A DNA stretch of 64,000 nucleotides from Stutzerimonas stutzeri (GCF_013522825.1 NZ_JAAMQZ010000020.1:22352-86351); one strand, 5' to 3'. Shown: positions 49,952 through 60,225, counted from the stretch's first letter. Notes: generated from the letters alone by a model not told the origin. Program-made: numbers and translations.

Positions 49952-50254
49952 ATGAACACATTCAAGATAGTGGCATTGGCAAGCCTGATGGCATCGTCCG
50001 CCGCATTCGCCCAGTGGCCTGCAGGCACACCCGAAGATAAACGTGGCTCCCCGCCAAGCACCATGGGCAACCCGACACCCCAGGAAACCCTGGAGACGCA
50101 GCGGGACAGCCAGGGCCGACTCGTGACCGAAGATGGCCTGCCTGTGGAGACCATGCCTGAGGACGACAAGGGTGACCCGGCCCTGGCACCGGATCGCTAC
50201 TCCAATCCCGGCGGGCCGAACGACCCGGCGTCCGATCCGGGCACACTGGAATAG
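49952..50254 (+). CDS. Small exported protein of unknown function
   Basis: 100 residues. Clear signal peptide (MNTFKIVALASLMASSAAFA, cleavage after residue 20), then an 80-residue Pro/Gly/Asp/Glu-rich, low-complexity mature part with no predicted fold (SPPSTMGNPTPQETLE; DPALAPDRYSNPGGPNDP). AGGAGG lies 6 bases before the ATG. Probably periplasmic or secreted and intrinsically disordered. No family recognised. Confidence 0.75.
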   Translation: MNTFKIVALASLMASSAAFAQWPAGTPEDKRGSPPSTMGNPTPQETLETQRDSQGRLVTEDGLPVETMPEDDKGDPALAPDRYSNPGGPNDPASDPGTLE

Positions 50255-50342
50255 CCGAACAGTTTTTTGCCAGGCGGGGATAGGAGCTGCCGCAGCTGCC
50301 GGTAGTAAATGCCGTTACCAGCCTGTCATGAGGTAGAGAGGC

Positions 50343-51395
50343 TCAGTGCCCCGTGTTGATAAGCTTCTCGACCTCATGGCGGCGCTTGCGGAAGGAGCTG
50401 GGCGTTTCACCGAACAGCTTGCGAAACCAGAGGATGAAGTGCGACGCATCGGAAAAGCCCGTGGCATAGGCGATCTGCGTGATGTGCTGGTTGGTGTCCA
50501 TCAACAGCCGCTTCGCGTGGTCCAGGCGCAGCTTGCGCCAGTACTGCGCGGGTGATTCGTTGGTGTTGGACATGAACGCGCGGTGCAACTGCCGTTCGTT
50601 TGTGCCGACGCTTTCGGCCACTGCGCGCAACGAGCCGGGTGCGTCCATGTGGCTGCGCATGTAGCCGATGGCGCGCTCCACCAGCTCGTTCTTGTAGACG
50701 TGCAGCTCGGTGACGCTGGACTTCCCGTTCGGCGTCTGGCGTTGGATCTCTTCATCGTCCACCAGCAGGTATTCGAGGCCTTTCTGGGCACGAATGGTGC
50801 CGCAGTGGTGGCTGATGAGCTTCGCCGCAAGGTCGATAGCGGTGCCGCCGGGGCACGTAATGATGTCATCGTCATCGACGTAACTCTTGTCGACCAGCAC
50901 TTCAGCACTGGGGAAGCGCTGCATGAACTCCTCACGAATGGTGAAGTGCACGGCGCAGCGGCGTCCGTCGAGCAGGCCGGCCTTGCCGAGCACGAAGGAG
51001 CCGGAGCACAGGGCGATGATCGGCGTCTTCGCCGCGTGCAGCTCGCGCAGCAGGTCGAGCAGCCATTCGGGCGGATCGCGGGTTTCGCTGAGCAGGCCGC
51101 CGGCGAGGACCACATAGTCGTATTCGCCGATGACACCCAGCGGCTTGGTCGGCGAGACCGGCATACCGCAACTGGCCGTGACGGGCAGGTCGTTGCAGGT
51201 CATCCAGTCCCATTTGCAGAAGATCTGCTGGCTGCGGAACGACTTGTCCGCTGCGAACCGCAGCGAGTCCACCAGTCCCGCGACGGGGACCAGGGTGAAC
51301 TGGTTCATCAGGATGAAACCAACGCGCAGATCGGGTTTCACGGCGTTGTTCACGCCCTCGTCGGCGGGTGTTTCGTAAGCACTGAAAGTCTTCAT
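50343..51395 (-). CDS. GlxA-type transcriptional regulator (DJ-1/PfpI + AraC HTH)
   Basis: 350 residues from the ATG at 51395; the 30 codons upstream are open but unlike the family. The N-terminal DJ-1/PfpI-like sensor domain (about 25-195) contains VGFILMNQFTLVPVAGLVDSLR and the elbow ALCSGSFVLGKAGLL; the C-terminal AraC HTH pair (about 240-340) ends with QIAYATGFSDASHFILWFRKLFGETPSSFR cut into the standard AraC signature. Relatives (GbdR, ArgR, CdhR) activate catabolism of betaine, arginine or carnitine. Divergent from the FAD oxidase gene, whose operon it probably controls. Confidence 0.9.
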   Translation of the reverse strand: MKTFSAYETPADEGVNNAVKPDLRVGFILMNQFTLVPVAGLVDSLRFAADKSFRSQQIFCKWDWMTCNDLPVTASCGMPVSPTKPLGVIGEYDYVVLAGGLLSETRDPPEWLLDLLRELHAAKTPIIALCSGSFVLGKAGLLDGRRCAVHFTIREEFMQRFPSAEVLVDKSYVDDDDIITCPGGTAIDLAAKLISHHCGTIRAQKGLEYLLVDDEEIQRQTPNGKSSVTELHVYKNELVERAIGYMRSHMDAPGSLRAVAESVGTNERQLHRAFMSNTNESPAQYWRKLRLDHAKRLLMDTNQHITQIAYATGFSDASHFILWFRKLFGETPSSFRKRRHEVEKLINTGH

Positions 51396-51710
51396 TATTG
51401 TTGTCCTCACGTACCGGGCGTGGGAGGGCCGGATCGGCAGCACGACGGCTATACAGGCCTCCCGCTGTCCGCAGATTAGACGCAATCTTTTGTCTTAAAT
51501 ATAACAGCGGACACAGCTTTTATAAGATTTCGGACAGCCTTTGCGCAGATTTCGGATAGTTGGTCACCCTTGTGCAGAAATCTTTCATCGCCCGAAAGTA
51601 CCGCTCCGGCAGCGGCCTTCTAGCAATTGTCCTTATCCTGATAGTGCGCTCCAGACCAACCCGGCACCATTTGTCCCACACCTTTCACATTCATATTGGG
51701 TGAACAAGAC
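51396..51710. promoter_or_regulatory. Divergent control region with AraC-type direct repeats
   Basis: 315 bp without a gene between the regulator and the FAD oxidase. AGATTTCGGACAG (51525-51537) recurs as AGATTTCGGATAG (51547-51559), 22 bp apart, two turns of the helix, as for AraC-type tandem sites. A third related box lies inverted at 51571-51583 (TGTGCAGAAATCT). An AT-rich stretch (TTAAATATAAC) is at 51495-51505. I could not assign a -35/-10 pair. Confidence 0.55.
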
Positions 51711-53102
51711 ATGTACCGTGGCTTCTGGTATGCGCAGGCACTTGACCTCGACAGTCATCTCGCCCCGACGCTCGAAGGGAATGAACAGGCTGACGTGTGT
51801 ATCGTCGGCGGCGGTTATCTCGGCCTGTGGTCGGCCATCCGGCTCAAGCAGGCCAATCCGACCTGGCGAGTCGTGATCGTCGAGCGCGATCGCTGCGGCT
51901 CCGGCGCCAGTGGGCGCAATGGCGGCATCGCCACCAACTGGTGGGCCAAGTACCTGTCGGTGATGAGCATCTGCGGCGAGCAGGAAGCGAGACGTATCTG
52001 CGAGGCTGCCGAATCGGCGATCGACGAGATCGGTGACTTCTGCCGCGAACATGGGATAGACGCCCAGTACCGCAAGGACGGCTGGCTGTGGACGGCGAGC
52101 AACCAGCGCCAGGTGAATTCCTGGAAGGTGCTCACCGATAGCCTGGAGCGCCACGGGGTGAACCCGTTCCAGACGCTGACCCGCGAACAGGTGCGCCAGC
52201 GTACCGGCTCGCCGCGCATGATGGGCGGCATCTTCGATGCCAACGCCGCCACCGTGCAGCCAGCCATGCTGGCGCGCGGGCTGCGCCGGGTTGCGCTGGA
52301 TCTGGGGGTGGTGATCCATGAGCAATCCCCGCTAACCCGCCTGGAGCGTTCCGAACGCCCGGTAGTGCACACCGCGCGTGGCCGGGTGCAGGCGGAGAAG
52401 GTGGTGCTGGCGATGAATGCCTGGGGCGCGCAGTTCCCCGAACTGCGCCGGATGATCGCGATCATGTCCAGTGACATGGTGGCGACCGCGCCAGCCAAGA
52501 ATCGTCTGGACCAGATTGGTTTCAGCGGCGGCGAATGCATCACCGACTCGCGCACAGTGCTGAACTACTACCGCAACACTCCCGATGGACGCATCGTGTT
52601 CGGCAAGCCGCTGGGCCAGTTCGCCTTCGCCGGACGCATCGGCGACCTCTACGAGCAGCCATCACCAGCCGCCGACAAGGTGGCGGATGAGATGTACAGC
52701 TTCTACCCGCATCTGCGCGACGTTCCGGTGGTAAGCAGCTGGACTGGGCCGATCGATCGCGCGATGAAGGGGCTGCCGAACTTCGGCCAGTTGGGCGGAC
52801 ATCCGAATATCGTCTTCGGCATCGGCTTCTCCGGCAACGGCGTCGCCACCACGGTGTTCGCCAGCCGCATCGTCAAGTCGCTGGTGGAGGAGGCCAACGA
52901 CGAATGGGCCAACTGCGGGCTGGTCAACCAGAAGATGCAGCTGTTCCCGCCGGAGCCGTTCCGCTTCGTCGGCGCGCATCTGGTGCGCGATGCGCTGGTG
53001 CGCAAGGAATCCCTGGAGGACACGGATCGCGACGCCAGCTTCTTCACCAGTCAACTCGCCGCACTGGCACCCGCCGGTTATGTGCCGGCGCAGAAAAAGT
53101 AG
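51711..53102 (+). CDS. FAD-dependent amine/amino-acid oxidoreductase (DAO family, PuuB-like)
   Basis: 463 residues from the ATG at 51711. The FAD-binding GxGxxG is in CIVGGGYLGLWSAIRL (about 29-44); RDRCGSGASGRNGGIATNWW follows as in gamma-glutamylputrescine oxidases and related deaminating enzymes. The second FAD stretch is FGIGFSGNGVATTVFASRI near residue 390. An extra C-terminal tail of about 60 residues (RFVGAHLVRDALVRKE ... YVPAQKK) is not in the classic PuuB. It likely oxidises a primary or secondary amine or an amino acid to an imine/aldehyde or keto acid. First gene of the catabolic run. Confidence 0.85.
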   Translation: MYRGFWYAQALDLDSHLAPTLEGNEQADVCIVGGGYLGLWSAIRLKQANPTWRVVIVERDRCGSGASGRNGGIATNWWAKYLSVMSICGEQEARRICEAAESAIDEIGDFCREHGIDAQYRKDGWLWTASNQRQVNSWKVLTDSLERHGVNPFQTLTREQVRQRTGSPRMMGGIFDANAATVQPAMLARGLRRVALDLGVVIHEQSPLTRLERSERPVVHTARGRVQAEKVVLAMNAWGAQFPELRRMIAIMSSDMVATAPAKNRLDQIGFSGGECITDSRTVLNYYRNTPDGRIVFGKPLGQFAFAGRIGDLYEQPSPAADKVADEMYSFYPHLRDVPVVSSWTGPIDRAMKGLPNFGQLGGHPNIVFGIGFSGNGVATTVFASRIVKSLVEEANDEWANCGLVNQKMQLFPPEPFRFVGAHLVRDALVRKESLEDTDRDASFFTSQLAALAPAGYVPAQKK

Positions 53103-53113
53103 GAATGCCTTTC

Positions 53114-54088
53114 ATGAAGCATCGCGTCGTCTTTCTCGATGACGAAGGGATAGGGCCGGGCGTCGTCACGCCCGGGCTGCCCTTCGCCCACGACTGGATC
53201 AGCCATCCCTATACCCGGTCGGAACAACTGCTGGAGCGTCTGGCCGGGGCGACCGTCGCCCTGACCTGCAGCGTCCCGCTGCGCGAGGCGCACCTGGCGC
53301 GCCTGCCAGATCTGCAGATGATCTCGCTGGCGATGACCGGCACCGACATCGTCGACATGGACTATTGCCGGGCACGCGGTATCACCGTGACCAACGTCCC
53401 GGGGTACGCGACCAACACCGTGGCCGAACACTCCATCGCCATGATGTTCGAGCTGTTCCGCCGGGTTTCCAGCTACCACAGTCTGATGCAGCAGGTGCAT
53501 AGCGGCGCGCGGGAAGCGAAGAACATCTACTTCGACTACCCCATCCGCGACCTGCGTAGCCGGGTGCTGGGTATCGTCGGCAACGGCCCCATCGCTCGGC
53601 GTGTTGCCGAACTGGGCAGGGCCATTGGCATGAGCGTGATCGTCCATGACCGTGGTGGCCGCTATACGGGGCCGGACTTCGTGCCCCTGGAGGCGCTGCT
53701 GCAGCGCAGCGACGTGTTGATGATCAACTGTCCGCTGACCGAGGAAACCCACGACCTGCTGGGCGCGGCGCAGCTGGCGCGGATGAAGCCCGATGCGGTG
53801 ATCGTCAATACCGGGCGCGGCGGGGTGGTCAACGAGGCCGCGCTGATCGAGGCGCTGGAGCAGGGGCGTCTTGGCGGCGCCGCGCTGGACGTGCTCGAGC
53901 ACGAGCCGGTGCGACCCGACGATCCCATTTTCCGGCTCGCCCGGCATCCCAACTTCATCCTCAACCCCCATGTCGCCTGGAGCAGCCAGGACGCCATGCA
54001 GGGGCTGATCGACCGGGCGATCGGCAATATCGTCCAGTTCGTCGAATCGACAAATTGCAGCAACTTGCGTGCTGGGGGGATCAGATGA
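53114..54088 (+). CDS. D-isomer 2-hydroxyacid dehydrogenase
   Basis: 324 residues from the ATG at 53114 (AGGA 9 bases upstream; an ATG three codons earlier touches the AGGA). NAD-binding domain with LGIVGNGPIARRVAEL, where the last Gly of GxGxxG is Ala. Catalytic Arg in NTGRGGVVNEAAL, Glu in LDVLEHEP, and His in LNPHVAWSSQDA. It reduces a 2-keto acid or oxidises a 2-hydroxy acid with NAD(P)H. It starts 11 bp after the oxidase gene and overlaps the ALDH start, so it belongs to the same operon and may handle the oxidase product. Confidence 0.9.
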   Translation: MKHRVVFLDDEGIGPGVVTPGLPFAHDWISHPYTRSEQLLERLAGATVALTCSVPLREAHLARLPDLQMISLAMTGTDIVDMDYCRARGITVTNVPGYATNTVAEHSIAMMFELFRRVSSYHSLMQQVHSGAREAKNIYFDYPIRDLRSRVLGIVGNGPIARRVAELGRAIGMSVIVHDRGGRYTGPDFVPLEALLQRSDVLMINCPLTEETHDLLGAAQLARMKPDAVIVNTGRGGVVNEAALIEALEQGRLGGAALDVLEHEPVRPDDPIFRLARHPNFILNPHVAWSSQDAMQGLIDRAIGNIVQFVESTNCSNLRAGGIR

Positions 54089-55536
54089 ACGACGGTATCA
54101 AGAGCAGTTTCGTCAATGGCGCCTTCGTCGAGCCCCGGGGCGACGAGCAGATCCTGGAGAACCGCAATCCATCCGATCCCCGCGATGTGGTGGATCGCTT
54201 CGCCCGTGCCGATGCGCAGTTGACCGACGTGGCTGTCGAGGCTGCCAGTACCGCCGCCCCGGCCTGGGCCGCGAGCAACCCGCAGTTGCGCGCCGATGTG
54301 CTGGACCGTATCGGCAGCGAAATCCTGCAGCGTCGCGAGGAGCTGGCGCGGCTGCTCGCTCGCGAGGAAGGCAAGGTGGTGCGCGAGGCCCTGGGCGAGG
54401 TGGATCGCGCCGGTCGCTCGTTCAAGTTCTACGCCCAGGAAGCGCTGCGCGCCTCGGGTGAGAAGTACGACTCTGTGCGCCCCGGCGTAAGTATCGAGAC
54501 AAGTCGCCAGCCGGTGGGCGTGGTCGGTATCGTCAGCCCGTGGAACTTCCCCATCGCCATTCCCGCCTGGAAGATCGCCCCGGCACTGTGTTTCGGCAAC
54601 TGCGTGGTGTTCAAGCCGGCCGAACTGGTGCCTTCCTCGGCCTGGGCCCTGGCAGAAATTATTTCCCGCTCCGGCCTGCCCGCCGGCGTGTTCAACATGC
54701 TGATCGGCCCGGGGCGTAGCGTCGGCGATGCACTGATGCGTCATCACAAGGTGCAGGCCATCAGCTTCACCGGCTCGGAACAGACTGGCCGCCAGATCGC
54801 CGCGATCGCCGTCGAGCGGATGGCCAGGGTGCAGCTGGAGATGGGCGGCAAGAACCCGCTGATCGTGCTCGACGACGCCGACCTGGAGGTGGCGCTGGAT
54901 GTGGCCATCCAGGGCTCGTTCTTCTCCACCGGGCAACGTTGCACCGCCAGCTCGCGGCTGATCGTGACCGAGGGCATCTATCCCGAGTTCGTCGCCAGGC
55001 TGGTCGAGCGTACCCGCGCGCTGCGGGTGGGCGACGCCCTCGACCCGGCCACCGATATCGGCCCGGTGGTGGACGAGAAGCAGCTGGAAGTCGACCTGGA
55101 CTACATCCGCGCGGGACTCGCCGAAGGCGCCATCCTGGCCTGCGGCGGCGAGCGCCTGGTGCGCGAAGGCGGCGGCCACTACCTGGAGCCCGCGCTGTTT
55201 CTCGACGTGAAACCCGAGATGCGCATCTACCGCGAGGAGATCTTCGGACCGGTGCTGAGCGTGCTCAAGGTGAGGAACTACGAAGAGGCCCTCGCCGCCG
55301 CGGAAGACACTCCGTTCGGGCTCTCGGCCGGCATCGTCACCACTTCGCTGAAGTACGCCGAACACTTCAAACGCAACTCCTCGGCGGGCATGGTCATGGT
55401 CAACCTGCCCACCGCCGGCGTCGACTACCACGTGCCCTTCGGCGGCAACCGTGGTTCGAGCTATGGACCGAGGGAGCAGGGCACCCATGCGAGGGAGTTC
55501 TTCACCAAGGTCAAGACCAGCTATCAGTCGAGTTGA
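54085..55536 (+). CDS. NAD(P)-dependent aldehyde dehydrogenase (semialdehyde type)
   Basis: 483 residues from the ATG at 54085, overlapping the preceding stop (ATGA); GGGGG lies just upstream. Catalytic Glu in [12 protein letters not shown] and catalytic Cys in [15 protein letters not shown] fold [19 protein letters not shown] and QRCTASSR together are typical of alpha-ketoglutarate-semialdehyde dehydrogenases and their relatives, which suggests an acidic semialdehyde substrate, but specificity cannot be fixed. Completes the oxidase-to-acid route encoded by this operon. Confidence 0.92.
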   Translation: MNDGIKSSFVNGAFVEPRGDEQILENRNPSDPRDVVDRFARADAQLTDVAVEAASTAAPAWAASNPQLRADVLDRIGSEILQRREELARLLAREEGKVVREALGEVDRAGRSFKFYAQEALRASGEKYDSVRPGVSIETSRQPVGVVGIVSPWNFPIAIPAWKIAPALCFGNCVVFKPAELVPSSAWALAEIISRSGLPAGVFNMLIGPGRSVGDALMRHHKVQAISFTGSEQTGRQIAAIAVERMARVQLEMGGKNPLIVLDDADLEVALDVAIQGSFFSTGQRCTASSRLIVTEGIYPEFVARLVERTRALRVGDALDPATDIGPVVDEKQLEVDLDYIRAGLAEGAILACGGERLVREGGGHYLEPALFLDVKPEMRIYREEIFGPVLSVLKVRNYEEALAAAEDTPFGLSAGIVTTSLKYAEHFKRNSSAGMVMVNLPTAGVDYHVPFGGNRGSSYGPREQGTHAREFFTKVKTSYQSS

Positions 55537-55657
55537 GCGCAGCAGTGCCAGCCACTTGATGCTGCAGACCCGCGAGGGAATGCAGCATTTTTTTACGCTC
55601 CGCCCTTCCATCCCGCCAGTGGCACAAGCTCGAAGGTGCCAGAGAGAACAAATACAA

Positions 55658-57604
55658 ATGTCCATCAGGCATAAGCTCGGTTTGGCGTTTCTTCTGGTTG
55701 CCGTATTGCCCGCGGTCTTGATTGCCGCCCTGGTGGTGATGACCGTGCGCGAGCAGGCAAGGCATGAGTTTCTGGAGAGCAGTTCGAGAGAGATTCGCCA
55801 AGTGGAAAACGCGATGAGGATCTTCTTTGACGCCATCGCCCAGGATGTCGATTTCCTTGCGGATCATCCATTGCTGAAAAACACCGATGGCGGCCTGAAG
55901 AAATACTTCACCGAGGACTCCACCCGGCAACCCATGCCGGAGCAGGACGAGCGGATTCAGCAACTGTTCGCCAATCTCGCGACCTCCCATCCCGACTACG
56001 CCTACATCTATCTCGCCACCTCGGATGGCGCCACCGTGCCCTGGCCGGTGAACTCCGTCCAGAGTGGTTACGATCCACGCAAGCGCCCCTGGTACAGGGC
56101 CGCCATGGCCAGCCAGGGAAAAGCCAGCCGCAATCCCGCCTATTTCTGGCCGCAGGACGACGTCACCTTGATCGGGGTAACGCGCAGCTTTGCCAACAGA
56201 CTGGGCCCAGAGGGTGGGGCGGTTGTCATCGACGTATCGCTCAAGAGACTCACTGAGATCGTCAAGGAGATCAGACTGGGCGAGACCGGCTACGTCATGC
56301 TGGTCGAAGGAAGTGGCAATATCCTGGTCGATCCGGCGCAACCGGAGAACAATTTCAAGACACTGGATGAGTTGGACGGTGGGTACGGAAGGCTCGCCGA
56401 ACGTCGCACCGGCCTGATGAGTGTCGAGCTTGGCGGCATCCGTTACCTGGCCAACGTCTGGCACTCGTCAGCGCTCGACTGGACCCTCATCGGACTGGTT
56501 CCGGAGGCTGAAGTCATGTCCGGCTCTGCGCGCCTTACCTGGCAGATCGTCGTGATCGTCGCTGCGCTGGCATGCCTGTTCGCCTTGCTGGGCGTAGCGA
56601 TTGCACGTGTGATCGCGCGCCCTATCCACAGCGTCAGCGCGGGGCTGGAGAACATCGCGCAAGGGGAGGGCGACCTCACTAACAGCCTGGAGGTGCGCGG
56701 GCATGACGAAACGGCGCAGTTGGCCAGATGGTTCAACCAGTTCCTGGAGGTCATTCGTGGGCTCGTTCGACAAATCAGCGATGCCGTCGGGCAACTGACC
56801 GTCACGGCTGGACGTTCGATGCAGGTCGCCGCCGAGGTCGCGGACGCGGCGAAGCGGCAACGGGAGTCCGTCGATATGGTGTCAACCGCTTTCCATGAAA
56901 TGCTCGCCACGGCGAACGACGTCGCACACTCCTGCGGTCAGGCCGCGGACTCGGCGGAACATGGGCAGCGCGAGGCCGACGCCGGTCAACAGCGGATGGA
57001 TAGCGCCGTACTGCGTGCGCAACGCCTGAGTGCCGAGATCGCTCAGGCTGCCGGCTCGATGCAACAGTTGGAGCAGGATAACAATGGTATCCAGGCCATT
57101 CTGGGGACTATCCGGGCCATCGCCGAGCAGACAAATCTGCTGGCCTTGAACGCTGCGATCGAGGCCGCACGGGCCGGAGAGCAGGGGAGAGGGTTTGCGG
57201 TGGTCGCCGATGAGGTGCGCGCTCTGGCCAAGCGCACAGCGGACTCGACCGGGGAAATCGACCAATTGCTGACGAATCTGTCGCTACGCACCCAGCAGGT
57301 GAGCAAGCAGATGCACGCGAGCCTGGGCGCAGCTCAGACGACCGGCGAGAGCATCGGTGACGCGCGTTCCAGCTTCGAGCTCATTCGCGCTTCGGTAGAG
57401 ATCGTACGCGACATGACCGCACAGATCGCGACCGCGGCAGAGCAGCAAACCCAGGTCGCGCAAGAGATAGGTCAGCACATTGGCCAGATTCATGCCGACG
57501 CCCGGCTCGTAGCGGAGTTATCCGGTCAGGCGGAGGCGAATTCACAGTCGCTCGTCAGCCTGTCGGGCGATCTGCACACGTGGACCAACCGCTTCAAGAC
57601 CTGA
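55658..57604 (+). CDS. Methyl-accepting chemotaxis protein with dCache amino-acid-type sensor
   Basis: 648 residues from the ATG at 55658. TM1 about 8-30, periplasmic dCache domain about 35-290, TM2 about 293-315, HAMP about 316-370, signalling domain with the hairpin tip [20 protein letters not shown] and [15 protein letters not shown]. In the sensor the residues Tyr138, Arg143, Trp145, Tyr146 and Asp192 fall in the spacing Y-x4-R-x-WY...D known for amino-acid-binding dCache receptors such as PctA. No C-terminal CheR/CheB pentapeptide. It follows the ALDH gene by 121 bp on the same strand, so it probably senses the compound catabolised by the cluster or its relatives. Confidence 0.93.
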   Translation: MSIRHKLGLAFLLVAVLPAVLIAALVVMTVREQARHEFLESSSREIRQVENAMRIFFDAIAQDVDFLADHPLLKNTDGGLKKYFTEDSTRQPMPEQDERIQQLFANLATSHPDYAYIYLATSDGATVPWPVNSVQSGYDPRKRPWYRAAMASQGKASRNPAYFWPQDDVTLIGVTRSFANRLGPEGGAVVIDVSLKRLTEIVKEIRLGETGYVMLVEGSGNILVDPAQPENNFKTLDELDGGYGRLAERRTGLMSVELGGIRYLANVWHSSALDWTLIGLVPEAEVMSGSARLTWQIVVIVAALACLFALLGVAIARVIARPIHSVSAGLENIAQGEGDLTNSLEVRGHDETAQLARWFNQFLEVIRGLVRQISDAVGQLTVTAGRSMQVAAEVADAAKRQRESVDMVSTAFHEMLATANDVAHSCGQAADSAEHGQREADAGQQRMDSAVLRAQRLSAEIAQAAGSMQQLEQDNNGIQAILGTIRAIAEQTNLLALNAAIEAARAGEQGRGFAVVADEVRALAKRTADSTGEIDQLLTNLSLRTQQVSKQMHASLGAAQTTGESIGDARSSFELIRASVEIVRDMTAQIATAAEQQTQVAQEIGQHIGQIHADARLVAELSGQAEANSQSLVSLSGDLHTWTNRFKT

Positions 57605-57697
57605 ACCTTCATGGGGCAAGAGTTCGAGGTCGCCGAGGTATTTGTCGTGTTGCTCCCCCGTCTCTGTGCCCCCTGGGCCTAATCGCAGGAATTCCCT

Positions 57698-58570
57698 ATG
57701 GTCACCGCAGCGCATGGCAGCGACACAACCAGAATCCGTCGCGGGATAAGCATGTGTCTGCTGGCCATGCTGATATTCGCCTGCCAGGACGGCATCACCA
57801 AGTTCCTGGTGAGGGACTTCTCAGTCGCGCAATTGCTGATGGTGCGCTACTGGACCTTCCTGCTGGCGGCCATCGCCTTCCTGGCCTGGAGGGGCAGCGC
57901 CAGAGCCGCGACCCGCAGCTCGATGCCGCTGCTGCAAGTGCTGCGCGCGCTGCTCGCCCTTGGCGAGGCGGCGCTGTTCGGCTGGGGGCTGAGGCACCTG
58001 GGGCTCGCCGAAAGTCATGCGCTGTTCGCGGTGTTTCCGCTGCTGACGCTGGCCCTGGCCGGCGTGCTGCTGGGCGAGGCGATCGGCTTGCGTCACTGGG
58101 TCGCGGCGGTCGTGGGCTTTATCGGTACCCTGGTGATCCTGCGCCCGGGCTTCGGCCTGTTCGAGCCCGCCGCGCTGATTCCGCTGCTGGCCGCCCTGAC
58201 GTTCGCCGCCTACAACCTGTTGTCGCGGCGGATCAGCCAGAGCGATTCCTTCGCCACCAACCTGCTGTACATGGCGGTGGTTGGTGCCGTGGCCTCCACC
58301 TGCTTCGGCATCCCGGCATGGCAGCCGCCGTCCCCCACGGAATGGGCGTTGCTGAGCATCTACGCGGTTACTGGGATGATCGCGCACCTGCTGCTGATCA
58401 AGGCCCTGGAATACGCGCCCGCCGCGGTCCTGCAGCCGTTCAACTACTCGCTGCTGGTCTTCGCCTCCCTGGTCGGTCTGCTGGCGTTCGGTGAATTCCC
58501 CGACACCTGGACCATCGCCGGCGCCGCCCTGGTGCTGGCCGGGGGAATGTATGCCGCGAAGGCCAGGTAA
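57698..58570 (+). CDS. EamA/DMT-family transporter
   Basis: 290 residues from the ATG at 57698 (AGGAA 7 bases upstream). Ten predicted helices, two EamA repeats; opening ISMCLLAMLIFACQDGITKFLV and end ALVLAGGMYAAKAR. Its subgroup opening (DGITK) is that of S-adenosylmethionine/RhtA-like DMT carriers, some of which export amino acids. Within the catabolic cluster it could export an excess amine or import the substrate. The last 53 bp of the gene recur, decayed, at 60316-60371. Confidence 0.88.
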   Translation: MVTAAHGSDTTRIRRGISMCLLAMLIFACQDGITKFLVRDFSVAQLLMVRYWTFLLAAIAFLAWRGSARAATRSSMPLLQVLRALLALGEAALFGWGLRHLGLAESHALFAVFPLLTLALAGVLLGEAIGLRHWVAAVVGFIGTLVILRPGFGLFEPAALIPLLAALTFAAYNLLSRRISQSDSFATNLLYMAVVGAVASTCFGIPAWQPPSPTEWALLSIYAVTGMIAHLLLIKALEYAPAAVLQPFNYSLLVFASLVGLLAFGEFPDTWTIAGAALVLAGGMYAAKAR

Positions 58571-58920
58571 TCCTAAGACCAGAGAAATATCATCGGCGCC
58601 TGCTTGTGCGCCTCGCCAGACGGGCCTGGGCGCGGGGCGGAGCATGATGGAATCGGTCCGGTTTCTCATATCGACGGATTAGACCTCGCCCTACAGTGTT
58701 TCCCACGGCGGGCAGAAGAGGGGGCGGCTCCAGGAAGCCGTCATGCTCGTCCATCCACCGCTTATCCGTCTCCGTAGTTTCATCCAAGGTCCTGCTGGGC
58801 TCACCGCTGGGGGGAACGTGCATCTGACTGGCCGCTCTCCCGCTCTCCGGGCGAAGGGAGGACCGAGGATCTGCTTCATCACACCAACAGTGTTCAATCG
58901 CCCCATGGAGAACAACAACA
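58571..58920. other. 350-bp gap before the porin gene, no gene seen
   Basis: No reading frame with a ribosome site and family resemblance on either strand. A weak family B remnant (GACGGATTAGACC at about 58674) lies in it. The last 20 bases (CATGGAGAACAACAACA) hold the porin ribosome site. It should contain the porin promoter, which I could not place. Confidence 0.5.
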
Positions 58921-60225
58921 ATGACCTTGAGCAAAAAACGCCTGCTGGTTCTGGCGATCGCGACCGGCAGCCCTCTGGCCCTTGCCAGCCAGACGGACAG
59001 CAACGGATTCATCGAGGATGGCCGCCTGGACTTCCTGACCCGCAACCTGTACTGGAACCATGATCGCAAGAACGGCGCAGAGGATCGCCGCGAATGGGGC
59101 CAGGCCTTTCGCCTCGACTACCGCTCCGGCTACACCCGGGGCACCGTAGGCATCGGTGTCGACGCCAGCGCCTACGCGGCACTCAAGCTCGACGGCGGAC
59201 GCGGCTACTCGAACGCCGTGATGATGCCGGACGACGGCAAAGGCGGCACCGAGAGCGAGGCCAGCTCCGCCGGTGCCGCCGTGAAAATGCGTATCTCCGC
59301 CACCGAGCTGAAATACGGCAACAACCTGAGGCCCTACAACCCGGTATTCGCCGCTGCAGACGCACGCCTGGTGCCCGGTACCGCTACCGGCCTGCACCTG
59401 ACCAGCAACGAACTGGAAGGCCTGAGCCTGGAAGCCGCCCACCTCACCGCTGCCAAGGATTTCAACAGCACCAACGGCGACGACGACTTCCATGCCGCCT
59501 ATGCCGGCGTGGGCACCCGCACCGTGAATTTCCTCGGTGGCAGCTACGTGGTCAACGACCGGTTCAGCTTCAGCCTCTATGGCTCCGAGTTCGAGGACAT
59601 CTGGCGCCAGTACTACGCCAACGCCAACTACGTCTACCCGATCAACGAAAACCAGAGCCTGACCTTCGACCTCAACCTCTACAAGACCGATGACGAAGGC
59701 CGCAAGCTGGCCGGCGACATCGACACCACCGCCTATTCCCTGGCCGCAGCCTGGAGCGTCGGTGCGCACACCTTCAAGCTGGCCTACCAGAAGAACGATG
59801 GCGACACGCCGTTCGACTACCTCGGCCTCGGCCCGGGCACCTTCCACGACTCCATCTACCTGGCCAACTCGTCGCAAATAGTGGACTTCAACGGCCCGAA
59901 CGAGAAATCCTGGGGGCTGTTCTACGATTTGGAATTGAGCCGCTACGGCGTGCCGGGCCTGAGCATCGGCGCCCGCTACATCAAGGGCAGCGACGTCGAC
60001 GGCGGCAAGATGGACGCCATGAGCCCCTACAACTATTACGGCGACAAGGGTAGCGAAGAGCACTGGGAGCGCGGCTTCGACATCCGCTACGCGGTCCAGC
60101 AGGGCTCGGCCAAGGGGCTGTCGCTGCGCCTGCGCCAGGCGAGCCACCGGATCGGCAACGGCGCTTCGGACATATCCTCCGACCAGGTCCGTCTGATTGT
60201 CGAGTACCCGTACCAGATCTTCTGA
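58921..60225 (+). CDS. OprD-family outer membrane porin
   Basis: 434 residues. Signal peptide of 22 residues (LVLAIATGSPLALA), then an 18-strand barrel of the OprD type: NGFIEDGRLDFLTRNLYWNHD at the start, EWGQAFRLDYRSGYTRGTVGIGVDA, LKYGNNLRPYNPVF, and the closing strand DQVRLIVEYPYQIF. OprD-family porins let in basic amino acids, dipeptides or small acids. Its location at the end of the catabolic run suggests uptake of the same substrate. GGAG lies 10 bases upstream of the ATG; a strong terminator follows. Confidence 0.94.
   Translation: MTLSKKRLLVLAIATGSPLALASQTDSNGFIEDGRLDFLTRNLYWNHDRKNGAEDRREWGQAFRLDYRSGYTRGTVGIGVDASAYAALKLDGGRGYSNAVMMPDDGKGGTESEASSAGAAVKMRISATELKYGNNLRPYNPVFAAADARLVPGTATGLHLTSNELEGLSLEAAHLTAAKDFNSTNGDDDFHAAYAGVGTRTVNFLGGSYVVNDRFSFSLYGSEFEDIWRQYYANANYVYPINENQSLTFDLNLYKTDDEGRKLAGDIDTTAYSLAAAWSVGAHTFKLAYQKNDGDTPFDYLGLGPGTFHDSIYLANSSQIVDFNGPNEKSWGLFYDLELSRYGVPGLSIGARYIKGSDVDGGKMDAMSPYNYYGDKGSEEHWERGFDIRYAVQQGSAKGLSLRLRQASHRIGNGASDISSDQVRLIVEYPYQIF

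Noticed and set aside
51655..51685. Possible sigma-54 promoter before the FAD oxidase (GGCACCATTTGTCC)
   Set aside because: GG and GC are not at the required 10-bp spacing, so it does not fit the -24/-12 consensus.
52904..53113. N-terminal extension of the hydroxyacid dehydrogenase into the FAD oxidase gene
   Set aside because: The frame is open but overlaps the oxidase C-terminus and has no family similarity; the ATG at 53114 gives the normal length.
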